Source: Eonycteris spelaea (Eukaryota; Chordata; Mammalia; Chiroptera; Pteropodidae). Taken from it: 64,000 nucleotides of DNA. Each line of letters starts with the position of its first letter. Position 1 is the first letter of the stretch. Shown piece after piece: positions 38,477 to 50,528 of the stretch. Made by a program: the position numbers and the translations under genes. The DNA lies in the NCBI GenBank assembly GCA_003508835.1, contig PUFA01000022.1:7440001-7504000 (forward strand). Reading direction: 5' to 3'. The notes beneath the pieces are model-generated. The model had not been told where the DNA came from, searched no databases, and saw only the letters and a program-made list of their open reading frames with translations.

Positions 38477-38745
38477 GGTTATAGTAAAAGTGTTTCCTAA
38501 AGTTCTGTGAGCCATTATAACAAATTTATAACTTGAGGAGGGGGTCTTGGGAACTCACAATTTGCAGCCAAGTTACCTGAAAGTGTGAGTAACCTGGTTA
38601 CATGCTAATTGTGACTGGAATCTGAAGGAGGGGTAGTCTTACGGGACTGAGCCCTCAACCTCCACTAACTCTGAGCAGTTAGTGTCAGAATTACTTAATA
38701 TGAGGGAAATATCCACACACTTAGTGTCAGAAGTATTGTGAATAG
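37960..38745 (+). repeat. Ancient dispersed repeat, locus 2 of 3, split by a microsatellite
   Basis: Same family as 11640-12330 and 55165-55650. Shared blocks include CAGTTCCTGGCACAGAGCTC near the left end (compare CAGTTTCTGCCACAGAACTC at 55182), AATGAAGCCTCCATCAAACT, TTCTGTGAGCC, GGAGGGGGTCTTGGGAA and GTCTTACGGGACTGAGCCCT. The TG/CA microsatellite at 38398-38473 sits where loci 1 and 3 have a TATCCTTTATGATAAAC-like stretch. Confidence 0.6.
38398..38473 (+). repeat. Inverted TG then CA microsatellite
   Basis: About 20 bases of TG/TA steps, GTGTACAC palindromes at 38413-38420 and 38433-38440, then a pure CA run. The two halves are complementary, so either strand could fold back. Confidence 0.9.
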
Positions 38746-40511
38746 TCAAGAAATAGAAGTTCTTTTATTTTAATAGCTATTCAGCAAGTCATTATATGTC
38801 TTAAAAAATTCAGTTTTTCAAAAGTTAAAAACTTTGTAATTGTGCTTTTCCCTTTGATCTACTATTCAAAGTTGGCTTACACTCAAATTAAAATACCATC
38901 TGTCTCATAGATTGAGATATCTTAGTATCTTGACAGATAGGACAGTCTTAATGGAAACTCAATCACTTTTGTCCATAATCACTGTTTTAAAAACTACCTG
39001 ATATCTTATGACATTATGAGGCATTTAAGAAAATATGATTTTAGTGAGATGAATACTGGTAAATTTAAAGTTTTCTACTCAGAACTGTTTAATACAAAAT
39101 TTATTAACTTCATTTTTTTTCCCCAAACGTTGTGTGTGCAAGTATGACTATTCTAAGTTTCCGATATTTTGAATGTGAAGGTTGTTAGTTATCCAAGGTC
39201 ATACTCAAATATTTTCCATCTGTCTTACAATGAATGACATTTTCTGCAGTCAATAAGCATCTGCAAGTGTTGATTCATACATTTCAAATTTGCTTAATTT
39301 ATATCCTATTCAAATTCAACTGAAAAACATATGTTAACATTACAATATACCTAATACTATCTTAGATAAGGGTAGCTCAGTGGGATAGAGGATGGCTTAA
39401 TCATGTGACTTGTTGGCAATAGTAAACTTGTGTTTAAAACAAAATAAAAAGCAAGAATAACAGAACTCCTCCACCATTTTCCAAGACAGGTAAACCACAT
39501 AATTCAATAAGTGAAACAGTATTTCTTAAATTTTTAATGTGAAATATGAACAAGTACAGTTTTGGAAACTGCATATAACTTAAGCTTATAAAATGCTCTC
39601 ATTGTCATTATTATTACTATCTAATCACAGAGACTATACATAAAGCAGAGAAGCATATGATAATGCACAATCGCATCCTAGAGTAGACTAACACTAGCTT
39701 GGTTTTATAAAGAAGTTGTCTCCAGTAGGTCTGTTAAATTGTAAAAATATATAGAATTCTCATAGTTTTCACTGGTGTTGCTTTAACACTTCTGAAGTTA
39801 TTAAATAAGCAAACATGTAGATATTAAATTGAAATCAGTTTTGTCTCTGTTTAGGAGGGATAATTTCTATAAACCTGAGTATGAATGAAGACATGTACTT
39901 AATGTAGATTCTCTCTGTCCAATAACAATTAAAAGTTGGTGTATTTGACCATATAACTTTGCATTCTATAAAAAAAAAAAATGTTCTGGAGAAATATCCT
40001 ACTGAGTCCCAATCTGCCAAGCCGTGCTGCGACAGTTGAAGACAGAGCTTGTTATGAAAGTCTCCTAGTTAAATGTAACACATGGGGATATCAAAGAGCT
40101 AGGACACTCTGTTTCAAGTACAGAGAGTTAAAGCGATAGGACCCGAACAGTTCGGCAAGACACATATGTTAATATATTCCAGTTCTAAAAAGCTCCAGAA
40201 AGTTGTTTATGTGTCGAATAGATAACATCCAACCAGTACAGAGTTGGCTGCGGTATCTAGTACCAGAAAATCACCCATATACTGACAACATTACATTCAG
40301 AAATATAAAGGTAAATAGCTTCTATATTCCTCATGTTGGCAACTCTGGGAAAAGTGAGGGTAACAAAGCTCGCTTTCGTATTCAGTACATCATGGTAACA
40401 TCTTTATGCACACACTTTAAAATTGAAAATGAAGATGCAACCTACCAGTTTGCAATAACAAATCTGCAACCAATTTTCGGCAGTAATGAGTTTGTTACTA
40501 TTGTAAAAAAA

Positions 40512-40553
<42 letters not shown>

Positions 40554-42225
40554 TTGTTTCATGTGTACTGGAATCAGGTAGGTAAGGGTAGAAGAGAATG
40601 TTTAACTAACTAAATGAAATCTCAGTAGATTAAAGGAAGAGCCGAAAAGAAGGTAAGTGGCAATGCTCTACCTTTCGGAATGCAAAGTGATTTCGGAATG
40701 CAAAGAATTTTCTCGAGTTGACTTCCATGGACTTTTGTCATTAACTTGTATTCCTCAACTATGAAACATGACTATTTAGACTAAGGAATAGTTTATCTGG
40801 ATAAATAAACAATTAAGAAATATTGTAGACAGTAAAAACAAAACGAAAAAAGGACAAAAGAAAAAGCTTTCATGCCCCCACACTGTGGCCCCCCACACAC
40901 ACACAGTCTTTTTCTCTCAGCCATGGCACCCTTCCCTGTCCAATGTTTATAAAATAAAAGTCACACCATTAAACTGCAGGAATAACTAAAACTGAAATGA
41001 AGCCATTTGAGCAGTGATGGTAGTAAGTGTTAAAATAGATGGCTACTCGAGGTTACGGGAGTAAAGACTGAAACTCTTCTTTCTCCTTCAATAATTTGGA
41101 AATAATACTGATAAGAAACTAGGAAATGAACAGAAAATGTCTTGATGTCCTTTTGTCTCCTCAATTCTTAAAATTATCCTTATGACAATTAGTGGTGATA
41201 TAGGCATGATTATGCAAATAGCGGTGTGAGTGAAATAGGCATATTTGAAATGGGCTAAAAAAATGAACTTTTTATTATCTTCTCATAAATGTTTTATGAT
41301 TCTAAGTAGTGTGAAATAATGCTCTATTGGTAAAGGTTATCACAACTCCGCCTGAAGAAGAAATACGTAAAATAAAAAGGCTGCATAAAATAATCTGATC
41401 TTATTTATTAATATGTAGTATAGATGCATTACCTGAAACGAACATCTATAGATAAGATCTTATACCTTCCTTTGAAATTACAAAAAAAACAATTTTACCT
41501 TCCGAGGCATTCTTGGCACTTGATTATAAAACACATTTCGTTGTATTTATTGTGTGTACATTCCTTTAGCATAGTTCAGTTACTATATGTATCTGTTAGA
41601 GATAGCTTAGTCACTCAAGAAATAAATCTTCAAAGAAATAAAAGAGCGTAATATTTACAACAAAGTCTATGGGTCTTTATTATTCAATGTCCATCAAAAA
41701 TACTCTTATCAACCCTATAATTTGTAAGTGAACCTCCTAAAACATAGTAATATATGTTAGTTTTTTCAACTAGTGTAATTTTTGTCAACTATACAGTTGG
41801 GATATGAAGAAACCAGGCTAAGTGTGTGGCTGGAAGGAATAAGGGACTTGACAGAAAAAGCGACAATAATCTGAAAGGATCAGTGAATTTGCTCTTGAAA
41901 CAGAAAAAACAAAGGCAAATCAACATGTCTTTACTTGATATATAGTACCTCTTACCAGACTATTTGTTTTTCTCATCTATTTTCTTTATCAGCAGTACAG
42001 CATACACCGCCGGTATCACTCATAGAAAAAGAAAAACGCTTTATTGGAAAAAGCATCTGCATAATCCCTGGATTGATGCGGCATAGCAGTCAGTGACAAG
42101 AAAGAGCCGACATATTCAGTAGTTTCTGGAACTGTATATGATTTTAGCGTTGACATACTCAGAAAACAAACAAAAAAAACCTTCTCAATGACATAGCAAG
42201 ATTACATGACCTACTATTCTGAAGC
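38746..42225. other. Non-coding interval with a CA microsatellite
   Basis: A pure (CA)n tract lies at 40514-40548. The open frame at 40203-40613 runs through that tract and has no recognisable domain, so it is not called. Nothing else is recognised. Confidence 0.5.
40514..40548 (+). repeat. (CA)n microsatellite
   Basis: Uninterrupted CA dinucleotides. Confidence 0.95.
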
Positions 42226-42365
42226 TATGTAAATTATATATTGTCAATTATATATGGTATATAAAATATATATTATATATTTTTATATATAATTATATGC
42301 ATTATGCAACATTTAAAATATTATAATTATACATTATCAATGTATGAATTATATATTTATACTGT
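42226..42365. repeat. AT-rich low-complexity tract
   Basis: Dense TATA/ATTATA steps. Confidence 0.85.
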
Positions 42366-42649
42366 GTTCTCGTGTGTTGTGAAATTGTTAAAACATTTGC
42401 TTATTAATTTTAGTAGTTTATCTATAGAGGTTTTGTTTTTTAAGTATACCATGATGTGGTACAATATATTTTAAAGTTATCGCTGTTAATACTCTTTTAC
42501 TGTATTGCAATGGGCTAGGTCTCTGTAAAAAGCTGTGTAGCAGTGTGATGGCAGAAAGTCTTTCAGAAGAAACTATTTCAATATTTTACTATCAATATGG
42601 CACCTTACTATGGTCTGTAATTATTTTTATAGAAAAAATAAAAGACATT

Positions 42650-44010
42650 TCTACTTGATTTCCAATTTCATAAGAAGTGTGAGGTTCTTCCAACATGAAC
42701 TGACATTGAATTGTATTCACTTCTTTATACATAGAGATGAACAAATGCTTTTTTATTCCTTCATTTTTTAAAGTGGTGAATCACATTGTTACACCAATCT
42801 CATATTCCTGAAATAAGCCCAAATAGTTTGTAATATTATATATTGCTTCAATGTGTTTGCAAATGCTTTAAGTAGAATTTCTGCATCTGTGTTTCAATCA
42901 TGAGTCACATTGTTCTGTAGGCTTCATTTCTTAAAATACTATGTGTGTTTGCAAACACACATGTAATATGTATTTACATATGACTGCATAACTGTCTAGA
43001 TTTTTTTCTTGTGGCGGTTTAAAAAACATTCCTACTAGATTATTTAAGTTTATAACCACACTCTTATTGTTCCTTTGGCTTAAAGAACACTTTGCACTCC
43101 CTTTAGTACTGGTATGTGGTTACAATACAGCATTTATTTCACTCTTATTTTTGAAAGTTATTCTTATTGGATAACTTCTAGTTGGGCAATTTTCAGTACT
43201 TTGAAAATATCATTTCCTTCTCATCTGTTCTTCATTGCTCATCGTTGCTGCTGGTGTCAGCTCTCAGTGTGTCTTTTTGCTCATTTAAAGGTAATATTTT
43301 TTTTCCAGATGGCTTATAATATTTTGTTATTGATTTTCAACAGCTGATACCGTCATGTGCCTGGCTGTAGTTTTCCTTCCTTTTTCTTGTTTGGTATTTA
43401 TCAATTTCTTGAATCTGTGACTTGATGCCTTTCATTAGTTTTAGACAAGATATCAACTATCATCTCTTTAGATACGTTTCTCCTCTGCTCTGGCAATCCA
43501 TATATAACTTTTTAACTATAACCCATATGTCTTCTAATACATTTTATCCTATTACACCTTTTGGTCTCTCACTACATCAATCTGTGTATTTTCTTCTGAC
43601 ATACCTCTCAGTCCACTAAATATTTTCACATTTTTTATTGCCAACAATAGCTACTGAGCTCTATATTTTATCTATTGTATTTTTCGATACTAAACTTTCC
43701 ATGTAGTTCTTTTTATAGTTTTGAGTAGTCTGGAAAATTTCCCAATATTATGTTTAATTTGACTGATTGTTAAGCATTGTTATTTTAATATACACTGCTG
43801 ATAACTCTCTTATCGGGATCTCCTGTGAGTCTGTTTCTTTTTTATTGTTTCGTCTTGTATTCTTGGCAAGGTTTGTTTTCTATGCCTGATTATTTTGACT
43901 AAGTTCTGGAAACTGTGTACAAACAATAATGAAGTTAATTTGAGGTTCTGAATGATGTGAATTTACTTCCCAAAGCTGTAAACTAACAATAGTAAATCCG
44001 TTTTAAAAAA
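42650..44010 (-). mobile_element. Ancient L1 (L1M-type), antisense, ORF2 then 5' region
   Basis: Plus strand first matches the antisense of the reverse-transcriptase region (GTGGTGAATCACATTGTTAC, CTCATATTCCTGAAATAAGC, TTCTGCATCTGTGTTTCAAT). It then matches an old L1 5'-side sequence (TGTGCCTGGCTGTAGTTTTC, TTGAATCTGTGACTTGATGC, CTTTCATTAGTTTTAGACAA, TTCCATGTAGTTCTTTTTAT). The order fits one minus-strand element with a large internal loss. The 59100-60110 element carries the corresponding sense sequence. No coding capacity remains. Confidence 0.65.
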
Positions 44011-45369
44011 TAGTGTTTTCTTTAAATTCAGATAGACTGTGGAGCAAATATAAACTTAGCAGGTTAGATTTGATTACTAGAATCAGTTATAATACAATAT
44101 TCAGGCTCTAATTCATTCTCTGAATTAAAATTGACTATTAATAGAAAAAATGGCGTTGTTGTAGTGTTCATTAAAACAGGATGTGAACTACAGTATTCAT
44201 TCAAAGAGCACTTCAATAAGTGATAAATATCAAGGTGTGAACAAAAATATAAAAATACCAACCCTCAAAACCAATCCTGTGTGAAACGTAAGAGAAAAAA
44301 AAAATACTAACAACATTTGAATTAACAATGGTTATTAAAATTATTATATTTAGCTATAATTATATGTATGTTTGCTTTTACCATTTTAATCAACAGAAGC
44401 AAGACACTTCTAAATTTATCTTAATTAAAGCTGATTGGGTGCTTTCAAAAAGAAGACAATATAGTTACAAAGGAGCAGAATCCTCTCTCGAGACCAGCAA
44501 TTTTCTAAGCTTTGCTGATATCCTTCTTTTCTATTGACAGGCCACAAATAAACTTGTTGAAAAATGCCAGTCATTTCTTTAGGTTTTATAAATAAATGAC
44601 AGGCAATTTCACAATCTTATTTTTAGACTAAAGGCTACTTAGTAGGAACCTGATAAATTAATTATTTAAAGTAACCACAATAATATTATAAATTAAAATT
44701 AGCATATTTCTTAGTATGTGACAGCCAGAAATTTGTTAGCAACATCACAAGCATCTAGTACCCTCAAGCAAAAATGCCAGTAACATTAATTCCAGTTCTC
44801 AGCACGGGCACCTATCGGTGAGGGACCTGAATTAACTGGCTATCAAGGTCAGTGTTATATTTTTACAGTCATACTAGTGAGATTAGTGCATTCTGTACTA
44901 CATAATTATTAAGAATTACATAAAAACTTTAATGTTTAGAGATCTTGATTAAAATTGATACATGTATATATCTTGAGAAACTTTAAAGTATATAAATAAT
45001 CTGAGTAAAACAAGAGCCTTCCTCTTCTCACCCCCCTTCCAAATCCTGATAATCCTATTATACTCCCACCCACCCCAGATGGGGAGAGAATTATAGTTTC
45101 TAACAATGTGGTATATACATTTCTAGAAATTATCCCCATCACTAATATAATTATGTGCCAAAAAATCTTTATTTCTCAATAAATAGCCTCCTCTCCATAT
45201 TGTTTATTTACCCCAGTTATTTACCCATTTTTATTATATCTCTTTTTGATCTTTGTGCTTTCAACTTGCTTAATCATAAAAACCCCTGGGAATATTTTGC
45301 TTTCTTTATCCTTGCTTTTTCATCAACAGATATGAGGTACCTGTTATAACCCAGGATATCTCATAGTTA
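44011..45369. other. Non-coding interval, nothing recognised
   Basis: AT-rich unique sequence. Confidence 0.5.
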
Positions 45370-45454
45370 TGCAGGAAACATTTAGTCAGTAAATGATCAA
45401 GGTCCTTCCCTTCAAATAGTTTTATAAATTGGAGAGTGAGATAGACTAATAATT

Positions 45455-45503
<49 letters not shown>

Positions 45504-46700
45504 CGCGCGCGCGCCAGAGAGAGAGAGAGAGACAGACAGAGAGACAGAGAGATGGTGAGCTGTGCTAAATAAAAAACAAAGCCAATAAAGCAGAAAGAGG
45601 GACAGAAAGTGCTGGAAGGAGGACAGTAGCAGAAGTAATATTAATGTTGAATATGATGAACGGGAAAGGCATCATTTAGAAAATGTGAAATTTGAGCAAA
45701 GCCCGAAAAAGCTGATGAAAGGAGTCCTGTATCTGTACGTGATGGGAGTGGGAGAGAATTGTGGGCAGAATTATAGCCCGGGCAAAGACCCTGAGGCACC
45801 AGTTTGCCAGGCTCCTCGGACACAGAGCGAGGTCATCGCTATGCCCAAGTAATGTGAAGAAGTGAACAAAGTGTGCTGAGGGGCTCATTGGAAAGATACT
45901 GGCTTTTAGACTAAGAGAGTCAGAGAACTATAGAAGAGTTCTGAGTAAAATGTCGACTTAAGTGTTCGATTTGATTTCAGTTTTAATAGAATTATTCTGA
46001 CGGCTGAGGAAGAAGAGATTTTAGGCGAGCTGGGAAGGAGGAAAACAAAAGATGTTTTAATAATACAGTTGTGAAATAATAGTGCTTTGGACATGGAGGT
46101 CCTGGAGCTGGTGAGGAGTGGTCAGACGCAGAATATGCTTTTGAAGCGTAAAAGATTTGCCACCCCAAATACGCCACTTTCATATAAGGATATTTTCAGC
46201 TGAAGGCAACTGAGAAGCAGAACAATAGCTTTCTGCAGTCCCTTTATTTACCTAAAAGCAAAGTATAAATTTACAAGTGCCCTTCCTCCCTTTTCTACCA
46301 GGAAGGACAAAGCTAATCACCAAAGACAACTTAGACTCTTTTTAGCCCAGAGATGGCAGATGGCTCCGGAGAATCACAAGAGACTTTACTAACTAGGCAC
46401 AATCTGCCATTAGTTGCCCCCCACAAAGAGAGGCAATTTACTGTTAGGTTTGGATATGGAGTATGGAAGAAGAAGAGGGTTTTAGCATTACTTTAAGTTT
46501 GTTGGCTTTATAAACTGAAAGGCACAGATATCAACACCCGAGATTGGGGGGAAAGGTAGAAGCTTCGTAGGCGGGTGACAAGATTATTTGGCATCCAATG
46601 AAAAACCTAAGAAATTACTTATACAAGTCTGAGGTTTCAGGGAGACATACCAGTTACAGACCTACGTTTGGAAGTTATCAGCATGTGGATGGTATTTAAA
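45370..46700 (+). repeat. Ancient interspersed repeat, interrupted by a second repeat
   Basis: Has the familiar order AGTGAGATAGACTAATAATT, GAAATTTGAGCAAAGCCCGA, GGGCAAAGACCCTGAGGCAC, GTCAGAGAACTATAGAAGAG, GGTGAGGAGTGGTCAGACGC and, after a gap, GTCTGAGGTTTCAGGGAGAC and AGTTATCAGCATGTGGATGG. I know this as an old mammalian repeat but cannot name its family. The block 46150-46440 interrupts it and looks like a separate insertion (ATACGCCACTTTCATATAAG through ATCACAAGAGACTTTACTAA). Confidence 0.5.
45455..45552 (+). repeat. Compound (TG)n(GA)n(GC)8(GA)n microsatellite
   Basis: TG run, then a long GA run, then 16 bases of pure GC alternation at 45499-45514, then more GA and GACA units. The GC core is unusual in CpG-poor mammalian DNA. 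Confidence 0.95.
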
Positions 46701-46719
46701 AACCATTTCTGCAACTGGA

Positions 46720-47262
46720 AAAGATCACAAACACATTTGCAGATGTGTCCCCAATTCTTTACTCTCCTTCAACCTACGCCTTTTCTAATGTGCCTTCCCC
46801 AGTTCCTTCCACCAAGAGGTGGCATCTCCTCAGACTCCTTTGACTCTAGGCCAACCTTGTGTGTGTGCTTCCGGCCAACAGGTCACAATAGAGCTGTCAA
46901 GTCAGACCTCTAGACACATTTTGGTTTCTGATTTCTCTTCTGCAAGCTTGCCGCTGTTACACAAACAAAAAACCAGGCTAGTCTGCTAGATGCTGAGAAT
47001 CGTGAGATTCAGTTACCTCTATCATCCAGCTCGACTAGCCTCCACCCTCCAGAAATGTGAGTGGGGCAGTTTTCACCAACCACCACCAACGGACGACACT
47101 CCAGCTGAACACGTACATGTGAGCAAACAGGAACATTGACAGAGACTGCCCCAGATCCGGAGAACCACTCGGAGGACATATGGGTTCCGGAGCAATAAGA
47201 AATACTTACTCTTTTAAGCCACTGAATTTTGGGGTCGCTTATCATTCCAGATTATTATAAAA
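46720..47262 (+). mobile_element. MLT1-like LTR
   Basis: Right end carries GAGCAATAAGAAATACTTAC, then TTTTAAGCCACTGAATTTTG and GGGTCGCTTATCATTCCAGA, typical of an MLT1 3' end. The interior has AACCAGGCTAGTCTGCTAGA and ACATGTGAGCAAACAGGAAC. The left boundary is approximate. Confidence 0.6.
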
Positions 47263-48056
47263 ATTAATGAAGGACTCCTGAGGGAACTCCCCTCATCAAG
47301 GGTTTAGGGAGATGAAAAGAAACCAAACAAACAAAAATAAGAGAGAGCAGCCAGTAGAACTGGGGAAAAAATTAAGTTTTCATTTTTTTTTTTTAACCTG
47401 GAAAAAGTATTTCAAAAGAAACAGAGTTATCGGCTCAGTCCAGTACAAGTCAGATGAGGGCTCTGAGCTGGCCGGCGGGTTTAGCAATGCAGAGGATGCT
47501 GACAGCCTCATTTCAAAGATGCTTCCTTAGCCATGTTGACAGAAGGAGAACAAGGAGAATTTTATGAAAGACACTGAAGACTACACATGAATTATGAATC
47601 GTAAAATTTCGAAATTCTAGATAGTCTCCTTTCGGCTGAATATGAATGCGTTCTAGGAATAAGACATTGTATAACCCTATTAGGAGATATCAGAATAAAC
47701 AGAACCATCAATTAAACCTTTAAATTATTGATATAGATAGATTTCTTCTTTTTATACACACATACACACACACAAACGATAAAATCCAAGCCTTATTTTG
47801 CTGTGTTAACCATTACATATGTGACTAAAGTGTACACACTCCTTTCTCATGAAACCAAATGCCAGTTTCATGTGTGAATGTACACCAGAAATGGTAAATA
47901 GATTCCAAAGAAAAATGTAGAAGTAATTTTTAACAGGGTATTTTTAAGGGAATAAAACATTCCTTACTTGTTTTGACCTATTAGTTACATTAAAGGTGAA
48001 ACATCTACATATTAAAAAGTTTTTTAGCCATATACACAGTGTCTGTCTGTCTGTTG

Positions 48057-48113
<57 letters not shown>

Positions 48114-49097
48114 AGAGTAATGAAATTTGGCATGAAAAAGAATCATTGGTGTTTATTTGCTAATAGGCTCTAGTTTTTTCTGAAAGTGAGAACACAACGG
48201 CAGATTATTTAGGCAGATGTTTTTTAGTGATGTTTGCTGATCCTCACGTGAGATTAAGAAAGGGAACACTAAATTCTGAGTGTTCAGCTTTAAACTCTTG
48301 TTGCCCAGGAGGCCATGTTTATCTTCCTTGCTTCCTGTTGTCCCCCCACCAGAACAGAGAGCATGAAGCTGTGGGCCTCTCACTTGACTTTAAACTTGCA
48401 TTTGAACAGAGAAACTGAGATATCTCCTAGTAACCTTTGTGCACCCAAGCCTAACAGTGGTCAGAAAGAATTACAGCAACTTCAAAGTGATTAAAAGCAG
48501 TTCTGCAAAAAGGTTCAGAGTCATCCTAATTGTGCCCCAGGGAAAAACTGCTTTGATGGGTACTTAGAATTACTGTGAAGTAAAAGTGACTACCCTGGCC
48601 CTCTCAGCTGGCTTCCCTAAGTAGAAATGTATAGAGTCTCATGGACTCCAGGGAGAGAATAAACTGAATAGTGAGTATAAGCATTGATCTCTTAATCTCT
48701 TGAGGCAAACTCCTGCAGAACAGGATGCAAAAACAAGTCATGTGATTTCAACTTGAGTGACCCCACTGCATTAAAACTAAATTAGACCAACATCTAGGAG
48801 CCTCAAGAAATAGATGTCCTTCTAAAGAGAGCAATAGTTTAATTTATAACGCTGCCTAAAGGTTTCTCTGCTAAAAATAATCAAATAGAATAGATCCAAT
48901 GTTTTCTGTTTAATTTAAAATAACATCAAATGAATGTGATAAGTGACCAGTAGTGATTATGTGTTTTGAAAGCACATGGTATTTATTTCCCGAAGCTATA
49001 GGAAAATGTAAAATTTGTTTCTCGATTGTATTCCTACAGTTAACTTACTGCCAAACAATGAATTAAAAACTAAGAAGCACTGATGTAAATAGCTTTG
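47263..49097. other. Non-coding interval with a CT/CA microsatellite
   Basis: Compound microsatellite at 48041-48113; otherwise nothing recognised up to the provirus target site. Confidence 0.5.
48041..48113 (+). repeat. (CTGT)n(CT)n(CA)n compound microsatellite
   Basis: CTGT units, a CT run and a CA run in succession. Confidence 0.95.
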
Positions 49098-49103
49098 GTG
49101 GCT
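49098..49103 (+). repeat. Target site duplication, left (GTGGCT)
   Basis: Six bases immediately before the 5' LTR, identical to 53080-53085; six-base duplications are usual for betaretrovirus-like integrases. Confidence 0.95.
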
Positions 49104-49322
49104 TGTCGGGAGCCACACAAAGAAAAAAGATGGCCACGGTTCATGAGGTTCCTGCTTCACTTCCTGGAGATTAGCTGCAAGCCCGCGCGCGCCAAAAGAT
49201 ACTCTTCTCCTCCTCCCCCATTATCTTATACCAATCAGAATGTAGCTTATTGCCACCCCTGCTACGCGGCCAATCCCCTGCCTACATGTATCCTATAGCC
49301 ACTCCGCCCCTGAACACCAGTG

Positions 49323-49330
49323 TATATATA
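49323..49330 (+). promoter_or_regulatory. LTR TATA box
   Basis: TATATATA, downstream of two CCAAT motifs on the plus strand; initiation would fall around 49350-49360. The same box in the 3' LTR is at 52940-52947. Confidence 0.75.
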
Positions 49331-49342
49331 CCCCTGTCTCAC

Positions 49343-49348
49343 AATAAA
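49343..49348 (+). promoter_or_regulatory. LTR polyadenylation signal AATAAA
   Basis: Lies only about 13 bases after the TATA box, which implies a very short R region, as in betaretroviruses. The functional copy for transcript ends is at 52960-52965 in the 3' LTR. Confidence 0.75.
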
Positions 49349-49464
49349 ATTCGAAGGCTTGATCAGAGTATTGTCTTGCCTTCGCTCTTCTCTCGCCCCC
49401 ATTTTCTTTCAGGTCGGATCCTCCTCGTCCCCACAAATAACTAGGTCCCGCGGGTCGGGACAAG

Positions 49465-49482
49465 TGGCGCCCAACGTGGGGC
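49465..49482 (+). other. Primer-binding site, tRNA-Lys1,2
   Basis: TGGCGCCCAACGTGGGGC, two bases after the 5' LTR. This 18-mer is the standard complement of tRNA-Lys1,2, used by HERV-K-type elements and type-D retroviruses. Confidence 0.95.
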
Positions 49483-49595
49483 TCGAGGCTCGGATCCTTC
49501 ACAGGCGGACCCCCGAGTAAGATATCGTCTGGCCAGACCCCTTTTTTGATGATGCAATAGGAGACGCCTTTCGCCGCTCACGGAGGTCGTCGTCC

Positions 49596-49604
49596 CTGGT
49601 GAGT
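49596..49604 (+). other. Candidate major splice donor
   Basis: CTG|GTGAGT with cleavage after 49598, 26 bases before the gag start codon. It would serve a spliced env transcript. An acceptor candidate is the pyrimidine-rich stretch ending GCAAG at about 51259, much less certain. Confidence 0.6.
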
Positions 49605-49624
49605 ATCGGCCGCCTTACAAGAAA

Positions 49625-50528
49625 ATGGGAACTAGATTAAGTAAAGAAGCGGTCTTCATAAGAGACCTAAAAAGTTCACTTAGGGAGAGAGGAGTTCGAG
49701 TTAAAAAGAAAGACTTGGTAAAGTTTTTTATTTTTGTTGATGAAGTCTGTCCGTGGTTTATTGTTAATGGCCCCGAAATTCACCCTAAAAAATGGCAGAA
49801 AGTAGGTAGAGATTTAAATGATTATCTTATCAAAAACGGTCCCGATTCTGTTCCTGTTTCGGTATTTTCTTACTGGGGTCTTATCAGAGATATTGTTGAA
49901 ACTACTGACCCTGATAAACGCCAACTCTTGTCTAGCAGAATATTGCCTTCGCCCTCTATCTCGGGCAGCCTCAAGGTCGTCTCTTTCGGGCGATCCCCCT
50001 GCTCCAAAATCAGCTAAGTCCCCCTCCCCCAGCCCGACGCCATCTTTGCTCAATGCCCTCCCTGATGCCCCTCCCAAATGTTGCATTTATCCGCCTCTCC
50101 CTCGAGATTCGGACTTGTTGATACACAAAAGGTTTTTCCGGTCCTGTCCAAGGGCCAAAATGGCGAGCCTTTGGATCCGGGAGACGCGGCCGAACTAGAA
50201 GGCGAAGCGGCCAGGTATCACAACCCAGATTGGCCCCTTGCCGCCCCGTCGCTTAATCTCCCTTCTTACACTCCCCCTATTCGGCCTCCCAATGTTTGCG
50301 CCCCGGCCTTTTTGCCCCGTCGGCCCCCCCACTGCCCCTCCGGCTCCCGGTCCTGTTAGCCCCCCTACCGGTACTGAAGACCTCATAGCGCAGATAGTAG
50401 AACAAAGAATAACCCGCCATCTCCAAAAATTGGTTGTTTCCCAACCTTCGCAAAAGGGTCCCTCTAAAAAACCGCTTATAACCGCAAAACCTAAAAAACT
50501 GCTCTGGAAAAATATAGGCTCGAGATAG
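49625..50528 (+). pseudogene. gag: gag, 5' portion, broken by frameshifts
   Basis: The first frame starts with ATG and Met-Gly (myristoylation signal) and runs 130 codons. Its matrix-like content (basic N-terminus, a PWF motif near residue 43, then WQKVGRDL) resembles betaretroviral Gag. After about 49950 the plausible coding sequence alternates between this frame and the +1 frame at least three times, through a proline-rich region. A PTAP late-domain motif (TSG101-binding in related viruses) is encoded at 50328-50339. A termination codon at 50526-50528 follows the switch into pol sequence. Capsid and nucleocapsid are not recognisable. Some breaks may be base-calling indels (see findings). 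Confidence 0.85.

Larger units (their letters stand above)
49104..49462 (+). repeat. 5' LTR (359 bp)
   Basis: Begins TG and ends CA. Against the 3' LTR I count about one substitution plus seven bases of indels: one A in the early A-run, five bases in the CTCCTCC tract near 49200, and one C near 49302. It holds CCAAT boxes at 49231 and 49270, a TATA box and a polyadenylation signal. Confidence 0.96.

Noticed and set aside
40203..40613. 136-codon open frame
   Set aside because: Runs through a CA microsatellite, has no recognisable family and no codon or context support.
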